A stretch of 64,000 nucleotides of DNA. Origin: an uncultured Muribaculaceae bacterium. Its GTDB lineage: Bacteria > Bacteroidota > Bacteroidia > Bacteroidales > Muribaculaceae. The position numbers and the translations under genes were made by a program. The notes beneath the pieces are model-generated. The model saw only the letters and a list, made by a program, of their open reading frames with translations, made no database searches and was not told the origin of the DNA. Location: the NCBI GenBank assembly GCA_958436175.1, contig CAUBJF010000008.1, positions 1 to 64,000 of the forward strand, read 5' to 3'. Of this stretch, positions 25,601-35,187 are shown piece after piece (the first letter of the stretch is position 1; each line of letters opens with the position of its first letter).

Positions 25601-27141
25601 GTAGAGTTGTCGAACTTAGCTGTTACAGTATAGGTGTAGACAGTGAGCTTCTCGGGAACAGGGAAGGACTGAGTCATCGAGAGACCCTTGATGTCTTTGG
25701 CAACGATAACTTCGGTGTTGCCGGTCTTGGCAGCAACGGTATATGTAACCTGGTCGGGGTTGACGTAACCACCGTCGGCGGAAGCAGTAACGGCTTCCCA
25801 GGTAACATTCATGGCACCGTTGACATATTCGGCGTGAACGTTCTTGGGAGCTGCGGGCACACCGTTGCCTACGAAGCACTTGGTGGAAGCCTTGGGGCTG
25901 TCGCCGGCTTCGTTGGTGAGGACAACGACGAAGTTGACCATACCGGTTTCGTAAACGGTGACGGGCTCGATGGTAACGGTTTCGCCGTACTGAACGGAAG
26001 CGAGGTCTACGAGGTCGCCGTTGGCGGTGACTTTGTACTTCACGCTGCCTTCAGCGGGAGTTCCGTCGTAGAGAGTAGTGGGAACAGTGAATGTGAGAGA
26101 ACCGATGAGCTTGCCGTCGGGGAAGGTAGCGGAAAGGTTGGTAACCTTTGCGGGGGCCTTGGGAGCAGCTTCGGGAGCGGGGATGTACATACCAGCTACT
26201 TCTTCGCCGTTAGCAAAATCGGCAAGGAGGGTAGCGGCACCGGTGGTGGTGTTGACCTCATAGAGGTAGCCGCCAAGATCGGTAGATACAGCCCAGAACA
26301 TACGGCCTGTAGCGGTGTCGATGCATGCGCCGGAGAGATACTGGGTAGCAGTACCGGTAGCACCGATCAGGGTCATAGCACCGGTGTTGAGGTTGAGGGA
26401 GTAGAGGTCGCCTTCCTTGCTGATAGCGTAGCCTTTGCCGTCCTTGTCGATGGCAAGGGCATTCCACATACCGTCCACAGGAGCGATTTCGGTAACAACA
26501 GGACCGTCGGCAGTGAATTCGACAGTGCCGAGGCGAAGAGCTGTCACATCTTCATTGTAGAAGAGACCGTAGATAGCATCATCTACAGGGTTGACAGCGA
26601 GACCTGCCGGAGAGAGGCAGTCGGTAGAAGGCTGAGCATTGTAAACGACCTCGCCTGTCTCCATATCATAGCCTTCGCACATATTGACTACCCAAAATCC
26701 GTAGTTAAGCTGTGTCAGGGCATAATAAACACCATCCTTAAGAACGCCGCCAAAACCTGCGTTCGGACCTGCAATCTTGAGGGTGAACTCGCCGTCGGAG
26801 GTCGAAGGAACTGTGTAAAGACCGGAATTGTCGGCCTCTCCCCAGTTGTCGGCGAAGATAACGCTGCCGAAGATTTCGGGAATGTTGGTTCCTTCCTTCA
26901 CAGGTTTGAGTTCCGGACGGGCAGAGAGAGTCGTATTGCTGACTGTCAGCGCACTCCCCACGAAACTCCTGTTGAGAGACCGTTTCTGACCCATGGTCAC
27001 ACCCTTGTTGGAGGTAGCGGCCTTTGCTTCTACTTTGATGCTGTTTTGTGGAACGACACCGCTCTTCTTCTGGAGGAGCTGTGCGTTAGCAGCAGAAGCA
27101 GTCAGTACGATCGAAAAAACCCAAAATAGAAATTTTTTCAT
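22630..27141 (-). CDS. large multidomain secreted protein with FN3-like repeats and T9SS-type C-terminus
   Basis: A 1503-residue exported protein; I start at MKKFLFWVF to give a normal signal peptide. Residues about 90-330 look like a beta-propeller-like sensor region (LYSLNLNTGAMTLIG, LYEVNTTTGAAT). Several fibronectin-III-like domains follow, plus two jelly-roll domains of the choice-of-anchor J/cleaved-adhesin type (one near 530-640, one near 1180-1360 with LDDVTF at its end). A CARDB-like segment lies around 1030-1100. The last ~80 residues (GVYVVKAGEKVAKVIVK) resemble the type A sorting domain for type IX secretion. Likely a surface adhesin or glycan-binding protein. It follows the M6 protease gene on the same strand, separated by a hairpin. 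Confidence 0.85.
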   Translation of the reverse strand: MKKFLFWVFSIVLTASAANAQLLQKKSGVVPQNSIKVEAKAATSNKGVTMGQKRSLNRSFVGSALTVSNTTLSARPELKPVKEGTNIPEIFGSVIFADNWGEADNSGLYTVPSTSDGEFTLKIAGPNAGFGGVLKDGVYYALTQLNYGFWVVNMCEGYDMETGEVVYNAQPSTDCLSPAGLAVNPVDDAIYGLFYNEDVTALRLGTVEFTADGPVVTEIAPVDGMWNALAIDKDGKGYAISKEGDLYSLNLNTGAMTLIGATGTATQYLSGACIDTATGRMFWAVSTDLGGYLYEVNTTTGAATLLADFANGEEVAGMYIPAPEAAPKAPAKVTNLSATFPDGKLIGSLTFTVPTTLYDGTPAEGSVKYKVTANGDLVDLASVQYGETVTIEPVTVYETGMVNFVVVLTNEAGDSPKASTKCFVGNGVPAAPKNVHAEYVNGAMNVTWEAVTASADGGYVNPDQVTYTVAAKTGNTEVIVAKDIKGLSMTQSFPVPEKLTVYTYTVTAKFDNSTSVAGVSNAVVLGNIIPPYSCALNSADDAAFWTILDANADGKTWTYSTSNGWSVQWNSSLAMDDWMISKAVKLEAGKAYRVSIDAKSNSTTYVEKIELCYGASATAEGMTNTLIPVTVLNGNQFHNLSGWIISERNQTVYIGIHGVSDADQLRLSVANFAIEEGVSVKRPAAVENLTVVGGTKVLNATVSFIAPSVDMAGDAVDALTKIEVTRDGELVKTFEAPSAGAALAFTDENLETGVAYYEVIAYNEHGAGLPAGASTQIGFTAPAFSSVDNNVLMEETATLGTVLVSWDAVSETVTGQTLTTDDVTYTLAAINDDGTIGDILKEGIGITAAEVVYQAPTAPQDFAEFAIKAATNGGETEWFGTGLLPVGPAYTDYVQNFTDGTLDGYILGLKNLNGTGNGAQIYTDSQFSDLTSVTGDNGFLGIKTANLDYSVAVFSGKISTEGLNQPALTFYTYNIAGDDPNTIEVSVRELGKQYQVLLPATECQAFGGEGWNKVTVPLTAFAGKTIQYQVVAVCKNYIYTMLDDFKVADMLDYDLAAQEISAPEKAELGQTYNVTVNVANEGCKDAENFTIELYKNGEVAATQEVEKLEAFKSANYTFEQEMGLVAVDPVSYKAVVVFDADQNGENNETEAAVTEPIASKLPAVKNLIGEAAENGNILRWEEPDLEIAAAGGVYDFEDGDSWAKEYDGWTFIDEDGSAVGGFQGSNIPGITPGETTASFFVFDASADGFNQTFQAHSGSKYLASLFRYDDGTVSDWAISPELFGSAQTISFWARSYSAQYPEAFEVCYSTTGIEVEDFTVLSGSMVSAVPDTWTEYSFDLPEGAKYFAIHSVATGSFMFMLDDVTFTPAGGETAELSIAGYKVYRDGELIADNVEECAYLDVESTVGEHEYAVVPVFDRGEGKPAFVTVTTKTGIADVNAGIVITTADKSVVVLGAEGVEVTVSALDGKVLFAAEGTAKTVVPVSTGVYVVKAGEKVAKVIVK

Positions 27142-27171
27142 AACTGAATACACTGGTTTCGTTTAGATTAA

Positions 27172-27206
27172 CGTTCACGGTGCTGAAACCTTTGGCACCG
27201 TGAACG
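27172..27206 (-). terminator. hairpin between the M6 protease and FN3 genes
   Basis: Perfect 12-bp arms CGTTCACGGTGC and GCACCGTGAACG with an 11-base loop. It lies after the stop of the M6 protease gene. The tail on the minus strand (TTAATCTAAAC) has few T residues, so termination may be partial and the next gene, which lacks an obvious own promoter, may depend on read-through. Confidence 0.6.
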
Positions 27207-27256
27207 GGGTTTAAATTAATTGATTATTAGTAAAGTCGATAGTATGGGATTTGATA

Positions 27257-30112
27257 TCAGTATTTTACGATTACCTTGCGGTTCACGCCGGCCACAGAGA
27301 GGATGTATACGCCGGGAGCGGGAGCGGAGAGGACTTCGCGGCCGCGGTCGATGGTGCGACCTGCGATGTCGGTCAGGAGAGCAGTCTCACCGGCGGGTAC
27401 ACCGTCGAGGTAGATGTTGCAGCCTGCGAGGGTGAATGTCACACCAACCGATTCGAGATCGGCGATACCGGCGGGATTGACAGTGCGTGCCTCCTTCTCG
27501 ACGGAAGGCTTGGAGACGCCTTCGTCGTTGTATGCCTTGACGGTGTAGAAATAGCGTGTACGCGGTGCCAGGTTGGTGAAGGTATGGCTTGTCACATTGC
27601 CGAGGTCGAGACCGGTCATGCCGGGCACGGGTTCGGGGGTAAGCTCTGCGCCATGACCGACAACGATGTCGTCGAGGGCTACGGAGCCTACAGAGCCGCT
27701 GCGGTAGAAGGAGATACGGACGGCGACAGTACCGTAAGGAATGTTTTCGACCATGTAGGTCTTACCGCCGACGTTCTTCTCGAGGGGCAGGCGGGTGAAT
27801 TCTTTCCAGCCGTCGCCATTGTCGCAGTAGATGATGAAAGCATCTTCCGGAGCTGTCTGGTTGCCACGGCCCCAGAAGCCGACATAATAGATGAAGTCGT
27901 CGTAGCCGGCAATCTCGAGGCGGTCGCCGTTCTTACCGAGGCGCAGAGATGGAATGGATTCGCCGCACCAGGGTGCCATGGAATAGGATGCCTTGGTGTT
28001 TGCGTTCCATCCTTCGGGGAGGTTCTTGACACCGTCGTCGAAGCCGAAGTGCATTTCGACGGGGTCGCCCTCGACCTTGACATTGAGGTCGATGACATAT
28101 CCGGCAGCATCGGCGAGGGGTTCCCAGTTGGCCGTGAAGCTGTTTTCGGTGATTTCGGTAGGTTCGAGAGCCACTACGCGGCGGTGCTCGATGGTCATGC
28201 GGCCTGTGAATGCCGAGCCTTCGGCAGATGCCGGGGAGGTCTGGAGGCCGTTGACAGCATAGACGACATAATAATATGTGGTTTCTTCCTGAAGGCCTTC
28301 GACGAGGCAGCTTGTGGCGTTGCCGACAAACTTATTGTTGTAGCCGGGCACGTATTCGACCGCCGCATCGTCCGATTCATCCTGGTCGTTGACATCGGGA
28401 CGTGTGTAGACAGAAATCGAATATGTCATGTCGTCGCCGAGCGATTTCCAGCGTGCCACGAAGCTGTTGTAGCTCACCTCTTCGACATCGAGGACCTCGA
28501 CAGTCTCGACATCCTCACGGCCGCCGCAAGCCTTAAAGGTGATAACGCCGTTGTTTTCAGCGATATCCGTCAGGGGGACATCGATGGCGCGGTTTGCCCA
28601 TGTCTTCATAGCGGGCTTGGTGGAGGAGGTGAAGGAAGTGACGTGGGAAGTTCCGGGGAAGGCATCGCCGTCGCGGGTGTATTCGCTCTGGGTGCCGTCG
28701 GCTTCCTCGATATCGACATACTGGTGTGAGGGGGTATTGTTCACCTCGTTACGGCTCCATACGTAGGAATCGTAGTCGACGTGCCATACGAGCATGCCGT
28801 GGCCGGGGATGTAGGCATCCCATCCCTGCTGCTGACGGTTTTCGACGAGGAAGAACTCGTTGGGGTCACCGGTCTCGATGATACCGGCGCGGTTGGACAG
28901 GATGGTCGGAAGGGTGGCGTTCATCGGGCCTGCGATCTTGGCCGGTTCCATCCATCCGAGGGCATAGCGCTCAAAAGCGGAGTAGAGAGGGGGCGTGCAG
29001 CCGTTGTTGTTGTATGGGCCGTAATCCATTGCAGACCAGGAGCCGGGGGTGAAGGAGCTGGTGTAGCGCGTGGCGTAGAGGTCGGGGAGGCCCATCACGT
29101 GGCTGAACTCATGGACGAAGGTACCGACACCGTCGGGTCGGCCGCTTTCCCATTCGTTGGAGCAAGCGTAGTGGTCGATGATTACACCGTCGAGGGTGAT
29201 GGAGCCGGCACCGTAGCGGAGGTCCCAGGAATGGGGCCATACGGTGTTGGCAGCGCCGCCGGAAGCTTCGCCGCGGCCTGCATAGAAGATGAATACGTTG
29301 TCGACGTATCCGTCGTTGTTGCGGTCGTACTGGCGGAAGTCGATCTGGTCGTCGAGAGCCTGGCAGGCGTGTACGACCATCATTTCGGGATTCTGATCGT
29401 TGCCCCATGCGTCGTTGCCGCCATAATAGGACATATTATTCGGCAGGGTGACAGGGCCGTAGAGGTCGAACTCGGGGATGAACTGGTCGTCGGAATTTAG
29501 GCGGAAGAAGTCGCGGGCGGAGCCTGTGCCGCCGTAGGAGCTGAACCCTTCCTGGTTGAGCATACGGCTGAAATAGTCGTGGGGATCGTAGGAAGTCTGG
29601 AATTTGACGTCCTGGTATTCAACAAGGATAACAAGGCCTTTCTGTTCGCCGAAAACGGGATACGTCGCATCGTCGAAGAGGCCGGGGCCTTTTGCGGGTG
29701 CGTTCTTGCGTGCGAAAGCCGGTACAGCGGGCTTGAACTGCCTTTTCGCGGCAGCATCGCGCTTGCTCTGAAGAGCTTTGTCGACAAGCGACTTGTCGAC
29801 GGTTCCAAGGAAGTTGACAGCCGCGCCGCTTCGGTCGACGGGCGCGGTTGCCTTTATCGATGAGCTGGCTACAGCGCCATCGGAGGCAATAGTTGCATAA
29901 TAATAGGTGTTGTTTTCAAGCACGAGGGGATAACCGTCCTCGGTCAAGTACATATGTGCGAATTCGTCACCGATGAGGCGTACATTTATAGATGTTCCGT
30001 CTGCTTGAGTCTTGGTCATAATGCCCGGCTTGGCGGGTACAGCCATAGAGGGAAGTGCCACTCCGGCGAGCAGCGAGAGGCAACAGAGGCTTGTCTTTAA
30101 TAGTTTTTTCAT
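27257..30112 (-). CDS. M6-family metalloprotease with FN3 domains and T9SS-type C-terminus
   Basis: Secreted zinc protease of 951 residues. Signal peptide about 1-24; a propeptide region follows; the M6 (immune inhibitor A-like) catalytic domain covers about 120-430 with HEFSH (H334, E335, H338) and the downstream GLPD. C-terminal to it are FN3-type domains with the motif YYYVVYAVNG and a jelly-roll module (about 690-810). The end, ILSVAGVNRKVIVKY, matches type A sorting domains of the type IX secretion system. It probably digests host or dietary proteins at the cell surface. A canonical promoter precedes it. Confidence 0.93.
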   Translation of the reverse strand: MKKLLKTSLCCLSLLAGVALPSMAVPAKPGIMTKTQADGTSINVRLIGDEFAHMYLTEDGYPLVLENNTYYYATIASDGAVASSSIKATAPVDRSGAAVNFLGTVDKSLVDKALQSKRDAAAKRQFKPAVPAFARKNAPAKGPGLFDDATYPVFGEQKGLVILVEYQDVKFQTSYDPHDYFSRMLNQEGFSSYGGTGSARDFFRLNSDDQFIPEFDLYGPVTLPNNMSYYGGNDAWGNDQNPEMMVVHACQALDDQIDFRQYDRNNDGYVDNVFIFYAGRGEASGGAANTVWPHSWDLRYGAGSITLDGVIIDHYACSNEWESGRPDGVGTFVHEFSHVMGLPDLYATRYTSSFTPGSWSAMDYGPYNNNGCTPPLYSAFERYALGWMEPAKIAGPMNATLPTILSNRAGIIETGDPNEFFLVENRQQQGWDAYIPGHGMLVWHVDYDSYVWSRNEVNNTPSHQYVDIEEADGTQSEYTRDGDAFPGTSHVTSFTSSTKPAMKTWANRAIDVPLTDIAENNGVITFKACGGREDVETVEVLDVEEVSYNSFVARWKSLGDDMTYSISVYTRPDVNDQDESDDAAVEYVPGYNNKFVGNATSCLVEGLQEETTYYYVVYAVNGLQTSPASAEGSAFTGRMTIEHRRVVALEPTEITENSFTANWEPLADAAGYVIDLNVKVEGDPVEMHFGFDDGVKNLPEGWNANTKASYSMAPWCGESIPSLRLGKNGDRLEIAGYDDFIYYVGFWGRGNQTAPEDAFIIYCDNGDGWKEFTRLPLEKNVGGKTYMVENIPYGTVAVRISFYRSGSVGSVALDDIVVGHGAELTPEPVPGMTGLDLGNVTSHTFTNLAPRTRYFYTVKAYNDEGVSKPSVEKEARTVNPAGIADLESVGVTFTLAGCNIYLDGVPAGETALLTDIAGRTIDRGREVLSAPAPGVYILSVAGVNRKVIVKY

Positions 30113-30144
30113 GTAAATGAATAGTCTTGGAACATAAAATCACG

Positions 30145-30176
30145 CAAAGATATGTAGAAAAATTCAACAATACAAA
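30145..30176 (-). promoter_or_regulatory. promoter of the M6 protease gene
   Basis: Minus strand: TTTG at 30176-30173, 20-base spacer, TATCTTTG at 30152-30145. Matches the Bacteroidetes consensus; leader about 28 bases. Confidence 0.8.
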
Positions 30177-30368
30177 ATTTTTGAAACCCAAAAATAAAAA
30201 ATCGCGTATTTATCCAAAAATTTCTAAAAATAAGTTCTCGAATCTTAAAGAGATACGCATCAACCCCTCTCTCAGCGTCCTACAGACGGCCTCGCGGCCC
30301 GGAAGGTGCTGCTATCGCCGGAGAGAGAAAAGCCCGGGGAAGAGCGAAAGCCGCCAGGGAAAAGGGCG

Positions 30369-30515
30369 GCTCTTGCCGAAGAGAAGCCGAGAGGAGGAAA
30401 AAAGGCGGAAGGCGAAAGGGGCTACTGCCGAAGAGAAGCCGAAAGGAGGGGAAAAAGCGGAGGGCGAAAGGGGCTACTGCCGAAGAGAAGCCGAAAGGAG
30501 GGGAAAAAGCGGAGG
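30369..30515. repeat. 52-bp tandem repeat, purine-rich
   Basis: Units begin at 30369, 30421 and 30473, each starting GCT(A/C)(C/T)TGCCGAAGAGAAGCC. Units two and three are nearly identical and the first is diverged. 52 is not a multiple of 3, so it is not a protein repeat. The plus strand is almost all purine. Confidence 0.75.
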
Positions 30516-30561
30516 GAGGGAAGGAGGCCGGAGAAAGGAAAGGCTCGGAGAGGGGGCCGAA

Positions 30562-30600
30562 AAAGAACGGAAATAAATTTCCGACACTAAAAACAAAAGA
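30562..30600. repeat. dispersed palindromic repeat, copy A
   Basis: AAAGAACGGAAATAAATT begins a 39-bp block containing the palindrome CGGAAATAAATTTCCG, then GACACTAAAAACAAAAGA. It matches 32712-32750 at all but one position. Both copies are intergenic. Confidence 0.7.
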
Positions 30601-30745
30601 GGCACGGCCCTTTCCCCTCCGCTCTCTGCCCCCTCAGCTTTTTCCGCCCTTCCTTTCAGCACCCCTTTCCCTTTTCTTCTTCGCCCTCCGCCTTTTCCCT
30701 CTCTGCACCCCTCTGCCTTTCCTGCTCCCAAAGCCGCAATAAAAG

Positions 30746-30777
30746 AAGGAGGCCGCTCCTGTCGGGGCGGCCTCCTT
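30746..30777 (-). terminator. terminator of pckA
   Basis: Arms AAGGAGGCCGC and GCGGCCTCCTT with a 10-base loop, then TTTTATT on the minus strand. Located 30 bases after the pckA stop. Confidence 0.85.
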
Positions 30778-30807
30778 GAGGTATTTTCTGTCTGTGGCTA
30801 CAGAATC

Positions 30808-32454
30808 TTAGTCGAGATGAGGACCGGCAGCTACGAGAGCCTTACCGGCGGCATTGTTCTCGTACTTCTTGAAGTTCTTGATGAAACGTTCTGCGAGGTC
30901 TTTGGCCTTGACGTACCATTCTTCGGGGTTAGCGTAGGTGTCGCGGGGATCGAGGATCTTGGGATCTACGCCGGGGAGTTCGGTAGGAATCTCGAAGTTG
31001 AAGATAGGCAGAACCTTTGTAGGAGCGGAGAGGATGGCGCCGTCGAGGATAGCGTCGATGATGCCGCGTGTATCCTTGATGGAGATACGTTTGCCAGTAC
31101 CGTTCCAGCCTGTGTTCACGAGGTATGCCTTGGCACCGGAAGCCTGCATACGCTTAACAAGTTCTTCAGCGTACTTGGTGGGATGGAGTTCGAGGAATGC
31201 CTGGCCGAAGCAAGCGGAGAATGTGGGAGTCGGTTCGGTGATGCCGCGTTCTGTACCGGCGAGCTTCGCGGTGAAGCCGCTGAGGAAGTAGTACTTGGTC
31301 TGCTCGTTGTCGAGGATGCTGACAGGAGGAAGCACACCGAAAGCGTCGGCGCTCAGGAAGATCACGTTCTTGGCGGCGGGACCGTGGCTGATGGGGCGAA
31401 CGATGTTCTGGATGAAGTCGATAGGATAGGAAACACGGGTGTTTTCTGTCACGCTCTTGTCGGCGAAGTCGATCTTGCCTTCAGCGTCGACGGTAACGTT
31501 CTCGAGGAGAGCGCCCGGACGGATAGCGTTGTAGATGTCGGGTTCGCTTTCCTTGTCGAGGTTGATGACCTTTGCGTAGCAGCCGCCTTCGAAATTGAAT
31601 ACGCCGCTGTCGTCCCAGCCGTGTTCGTCGTCACCGATGAGGAGACGCTTGGGGTCGGTCGAGAGAGTGGTCTTGCCTGTGCCGGAGAGGCCGAAGAAGA
31701 TAGCTGTGTTTTCGCCGTTCTTGTCGGTGTTTGCGGAGCAGTGCATGGAAGCGATGCCCTTGAGGGGAAGGAAGTAGTTCATCATCGAGAACATACCCTT
31801 CTTCATCTCGCCGCCGTACCATGTGTTGATGATGACCTGTTCGCGGCTTGTGATGTTGAAGACAACTGCTGTCTCGCTGTTGAGGCCGAGTTCCTTGTAG
31901 TTGGTGAGTTTTGCCTTGGAAGCGTTGTAGACAATGAAGTCGGGCTTGAAGTCGGCGAGTTCTTCAGCTGTGGGGCGGATGAACATGTTGGTCACGAAGT
32001 GGGCCTGCCATGCAACTTCCATGATGAAGCGGACAGCCATGCGGGTGTCCTTGTTAGCGCCGCAGAAACCGTCGACAACAAAGAGCCTCTTGTTGGAGAG
32101 TTCTTTCAGTGCGAGGTCCTTGCAAGCAGTCCAAGCCTTTTCGGTAGCGGGCTTGTTGTCATTCTTATATTCTTCGGTAGTCCACCATACGGTGTCTTTG
32201 CTCTTTTCGTCGAGAACGATGAATTTGTCTTTAGGCGAACGGCCGGTGTAGACACCGGTCATCACGTCGACTGCGCCAAGTTCTGTTACGACGCCTTTTT
32301 CGTAGCCTTCGAGGGTGGGAAGGGTTTCGAGAGTGCGAAGTTCTTCGTACGAGGGGTTGTAGAGCACCTCGGTAGTACCTTCGATGCCGTACTTGGCGAG
32401 GTCGGCTTTGACTTCGGCAAGACGTGCTTTCTTGATTTCTTCTATGTTGCTCAT
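30808..32454 (-). CDS. pckA: phosphoenolpyruvate carboxykinase (ATP)
   Basis: Interconverts oxaloacetate + ATP and phosphoenolpyruvate + CO2 + ADP. In gut Bacteroidetes it usually runs toward oxaloacetate, feeding the reductive branch to succinate. The 548-residue length is typical. Visible motifs: GRSPKDKF near the N-terminus, the kinase loop GLSGTGKTTLS, the metal site LIGDDEHGW, and FSACFGQAF plus NTGWNG in the C-terminal half. Monocistronic, with a -7 box about 75 bases upstream and a strong terminator downstream. Confidence 0.97.
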   Translation of the reverse strand: MSNIEEIKKARLAEVKADLAKYGIEGTTEVLYNPSYEELRTLETLPTLEGYEKGVVTELGAVDVMTGVYTGRSPKDKFIVLDEKSKDTVWWTTEEYKNDNKPATEKAWTACKDLALKELSNKRLFVVDGFCGANKDTRMAVRFIMEVAWQAHFVTNMFIRPTAEELADFKPDFIVYNASKAKLTNYKELGLNSETAVVFNITSREQVIINTWYGGEMKKGMFSMMNYFLPLKGIASMHCSANTDKNGENTAIFFGLSGTGKTTLSTDPKRLLIGDDEHGWDDSGVFNFEGGCYAKVINLDKESEPDIYNAIRPGALLENVTVDAEGKIDFADKSVTENTRVSYPIDFIQNIVRPISHGPAAKNVIFLSADAFGVLPPVSILDNEQTKYYFLSGFTAKLAGTERGITEPTPTFSACFGQAFLELHPTKYAEELVKRMQASGAKAYLVNTGWNGTGKRISIKDTRGIIDAILDGAILSAPTKVLPIFNFEIPTELPGVDPKILDPRDTYANPEEWYVKAKDLAERFIKNFKKYENNAAGKALVAAGPHLD

Positions 32455-32528
32455 CGTTGAGTTATTAGTGTTGTTAGTGTTATTGTCGTTATGTCTGGAA
32501 AACTTGGATAGACCTTGTTTATCGGGTG

Positions 32529-32536
32529 CAAAGATA
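32529..32536 (-). promoter_or_regulatory. -7 box of pckA
   Basis: TATCTTTG on the minus strand, giving a leader of about 70 bases before the pckA ATG. No good -33 TTTG at 19-21 bases. Confidence 0.55.
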
Positions 32537-32710
32537 CTAATTTTTTCCCACTATTGGACGCTGATTAAGGAAATTTTTCCCTATTAATTAAGTTTAACTT
32601 TGCAGGACACCTCGGAGGGGCCTCCTTCCTGTATGCGAAAACAAAGATAAGATAGTGAAGGTTTGTTGATTATAGTTAAGGTTTATAGTTGGAAGGCAGC
32701 ATAGGGCTTG

Positions 32711-32750
32711 GAAAGAACGGAAATAAATTTCCGACACTATAAACAAAAGA
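32711..32750. repeat. dispersed palindromic repeat, copy B
   Basis: GAAAGAACGG followed by the palindrome-containing block and GACACTATAAACAAAAGA. It is almost identical to copy A at 30562-30600 and related to 22550-22578. Confidence 0.7.
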
Positions 32751-32850
32751 AGACGAGAGGCGAAAAGCCCGACGCAGCCATCCTTTAAACCCAAACTATA
32801 AACCCTAAACCAAATCAAACCCAAACCTTAAACCGAAATAAATCCGACTT

Positions 32851-32890
32851 ATCCGTATTTTGCGGATTATTCCGTATCTTTGCAGATTAT
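32851..32890 (+). promoter_or_regulatory. 20-bp tandem duplication carrying the -7 box
   Basis: Two adjacent 20-mers: ATCCGTATTTTGCGGATTAT (32851-32870) and TCCGTATCTTTGCAGATTAT (32871-32890), differing at four positions. The second contains TATCTTTG at 32875-32882, the likely -7 box for the gene starting at 32912; the first holds a near-match. Confidence 0.6.
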
Positions 32891-32911
32891 AATGACTATA
32901 TATGCGCCTAT

Positions 32912-33957
32912 ATGGAGAAAAATAAACAGAAAGGCAGTCTTGCGGGTCGTTTGCTGAAGTACGTCATACCGCTCGTCATCAGCGTCGGCCTGTGCTACCT
33001 GCTTTTCACGGGCATAGACTTCAGGCAGATGATGGACATCATCCGCGAGCAGTGCGATTTCCGCTGGATAGCGCTCGGGCTTGCCATGGCCGTGCTGTCG
33101 CACGTGATACGCGCCTTCCGCTGGGGCCTGCAGCTCGAGGCCCTCGGCATCCACGCTCCGCTCTATGCCTTGATCTACAGTATATTCGGCACCTATGCCG
33201 TCAACCTTGTCTTCCCCCGTCTCGGCGAGGTGTGGCGTTCGGGGTATATAGCGCAGCGCCAGAAAGCACCCTTTACGACCGTCTTCGGCTCCATGGTCGC
33301 CGACCGCCTCGCCGACACCATCACCGTGCTGCTCCTCGCGCTCTTCACCTTCCTGCTGGCCAAGAAGGCGATCCTCTCCTTCATCGCCGAGAACGGCGAG
33401 GGATATGCCTCGATAGCGCGATTCTTCGAGTCGCCGTGGCTCTGGGTGGTCGTGGTGGCCATCATCGCCGGCATCTGGATATTCATGAGCCTGAAGACCA
33501 AGAACAAGGCAGTGGTCAAGGTTCAGCAGGCCGTCAGGGAGCTGTGGGACGGCTTCGCCGTCATCGTCAAGATGCGCGGCAAGGGGATGTGGCTCCTGTT
33601 CACGTTCGCCCTGTGGGGCTGCTACTTCATGCAGACCTACGTCGCCTTCTACGCCTTCCCCTTCACCCGCGAGGTGCTGCACGAGTACGGCATGCTCGCG
33701 GCCCTGGTGACATGGGTGCTGGCCAGCATATCGATGGGCGTGCCCTCGAACGGCGGCATAGGCCCCTGGCAGTGGGCCACGATATTCGCCCTGAGCATCT
33801 ACGGCGTGCCCCGTGCCGAGGCCAGCGCCTTCGGCAACCTCGTGCTCGGCACCAATACCCTCCTGCTCATCTTCCTGGGCATATTCACCTTCATAGGTAT
33901 CTCCCTCGACAAGAAAAAGAACAAAGCTAACACTAAAATACAAAGCAAGTCAGAAAA

Positions 33958-33961
<4 letters not shown>
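32912..33961 (+). CDS. YbhN/LPG-synthase-like flippase-domain membrane protein
   Basis: A 349-residue integral membrane protein with 7-8 predicted helices, of the lysylphosphatidylglycerol synthase transmembrane-region family (UPF0104/YbhN). Motifs include FRWGLQLEALG, NLVFPRLGEVWRSGY and SMGVPSNGGIGPWQW, the last being the typical P(A/S)xGGxG segment. Such proteins are thought to move or handle lipid-linked molecules in envelope synthesis. Its stop overlaps the next gene's ATG (ATGA), starting a long co-directional run. Confidence 0.85.
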
Positions 33962-35154
<1,193 letters not shown>

Positions 35155-35187
35155 CCCATCTGTATCAACCTTAAAATTCCGGCCGCA

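Larger units (their letters stand above)
30113..30807. other. repeat-rich gene-free region
   Basis: Contains the M6 protease promoter (30145-30176), a 52-bp purine-rich tandem array (30369-30515), a dispersed palindromic repeat (30562-30600), a pyrimidine-rich block (30608-30725) that is largely the reverse complement of the purine-rich array, and the pckA terminator (30746-30777). Open frames here are low-complexity and I do not regard them as genes. Confidence 0.6.
32455..32911. other. divergent intergenic region with repeats
   Basis: Contains the pckA -7 box (32529-32536), a plus-strand TAACTTTG (32595-32602), the dispersed palindromic repeat copy B (32711-32750), degenerate AAACC(C/T)TAAACC-like repeats (about 32785-32837), and a 20-bp tandem duplication carrying the downstream -7 box (32851-32890). 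I see no coding region. Confidence 0.55.

Noticed and set aside
22333..27129. A 1598-codon open frame on the plus strand, the longest in the window
   Set aside because: It lies exactly opposite the FN3/T9SS-type gene, has no signal or known domain, and has biased residues (Val, Gly, Glu, Asp, Cys) typical of the antisense of a GC-rich gene. The minus-strand protein has a signal peptide, real domains and a terminator.
30369..30515. Possible CRISPR array
   Set aside because: The units are contiguous 52-mers without spacers of differing sequence, and no cas genes are nearby.
30127..30731. Frames of 85-149 codons in the purine/pyrimidine-rich region
   Set aside because: Low-complexity Glu/Lys/Arg or Pro/Ser/Leu translations of the 52-bp repeats; the repeat length is not a multiple of 3.
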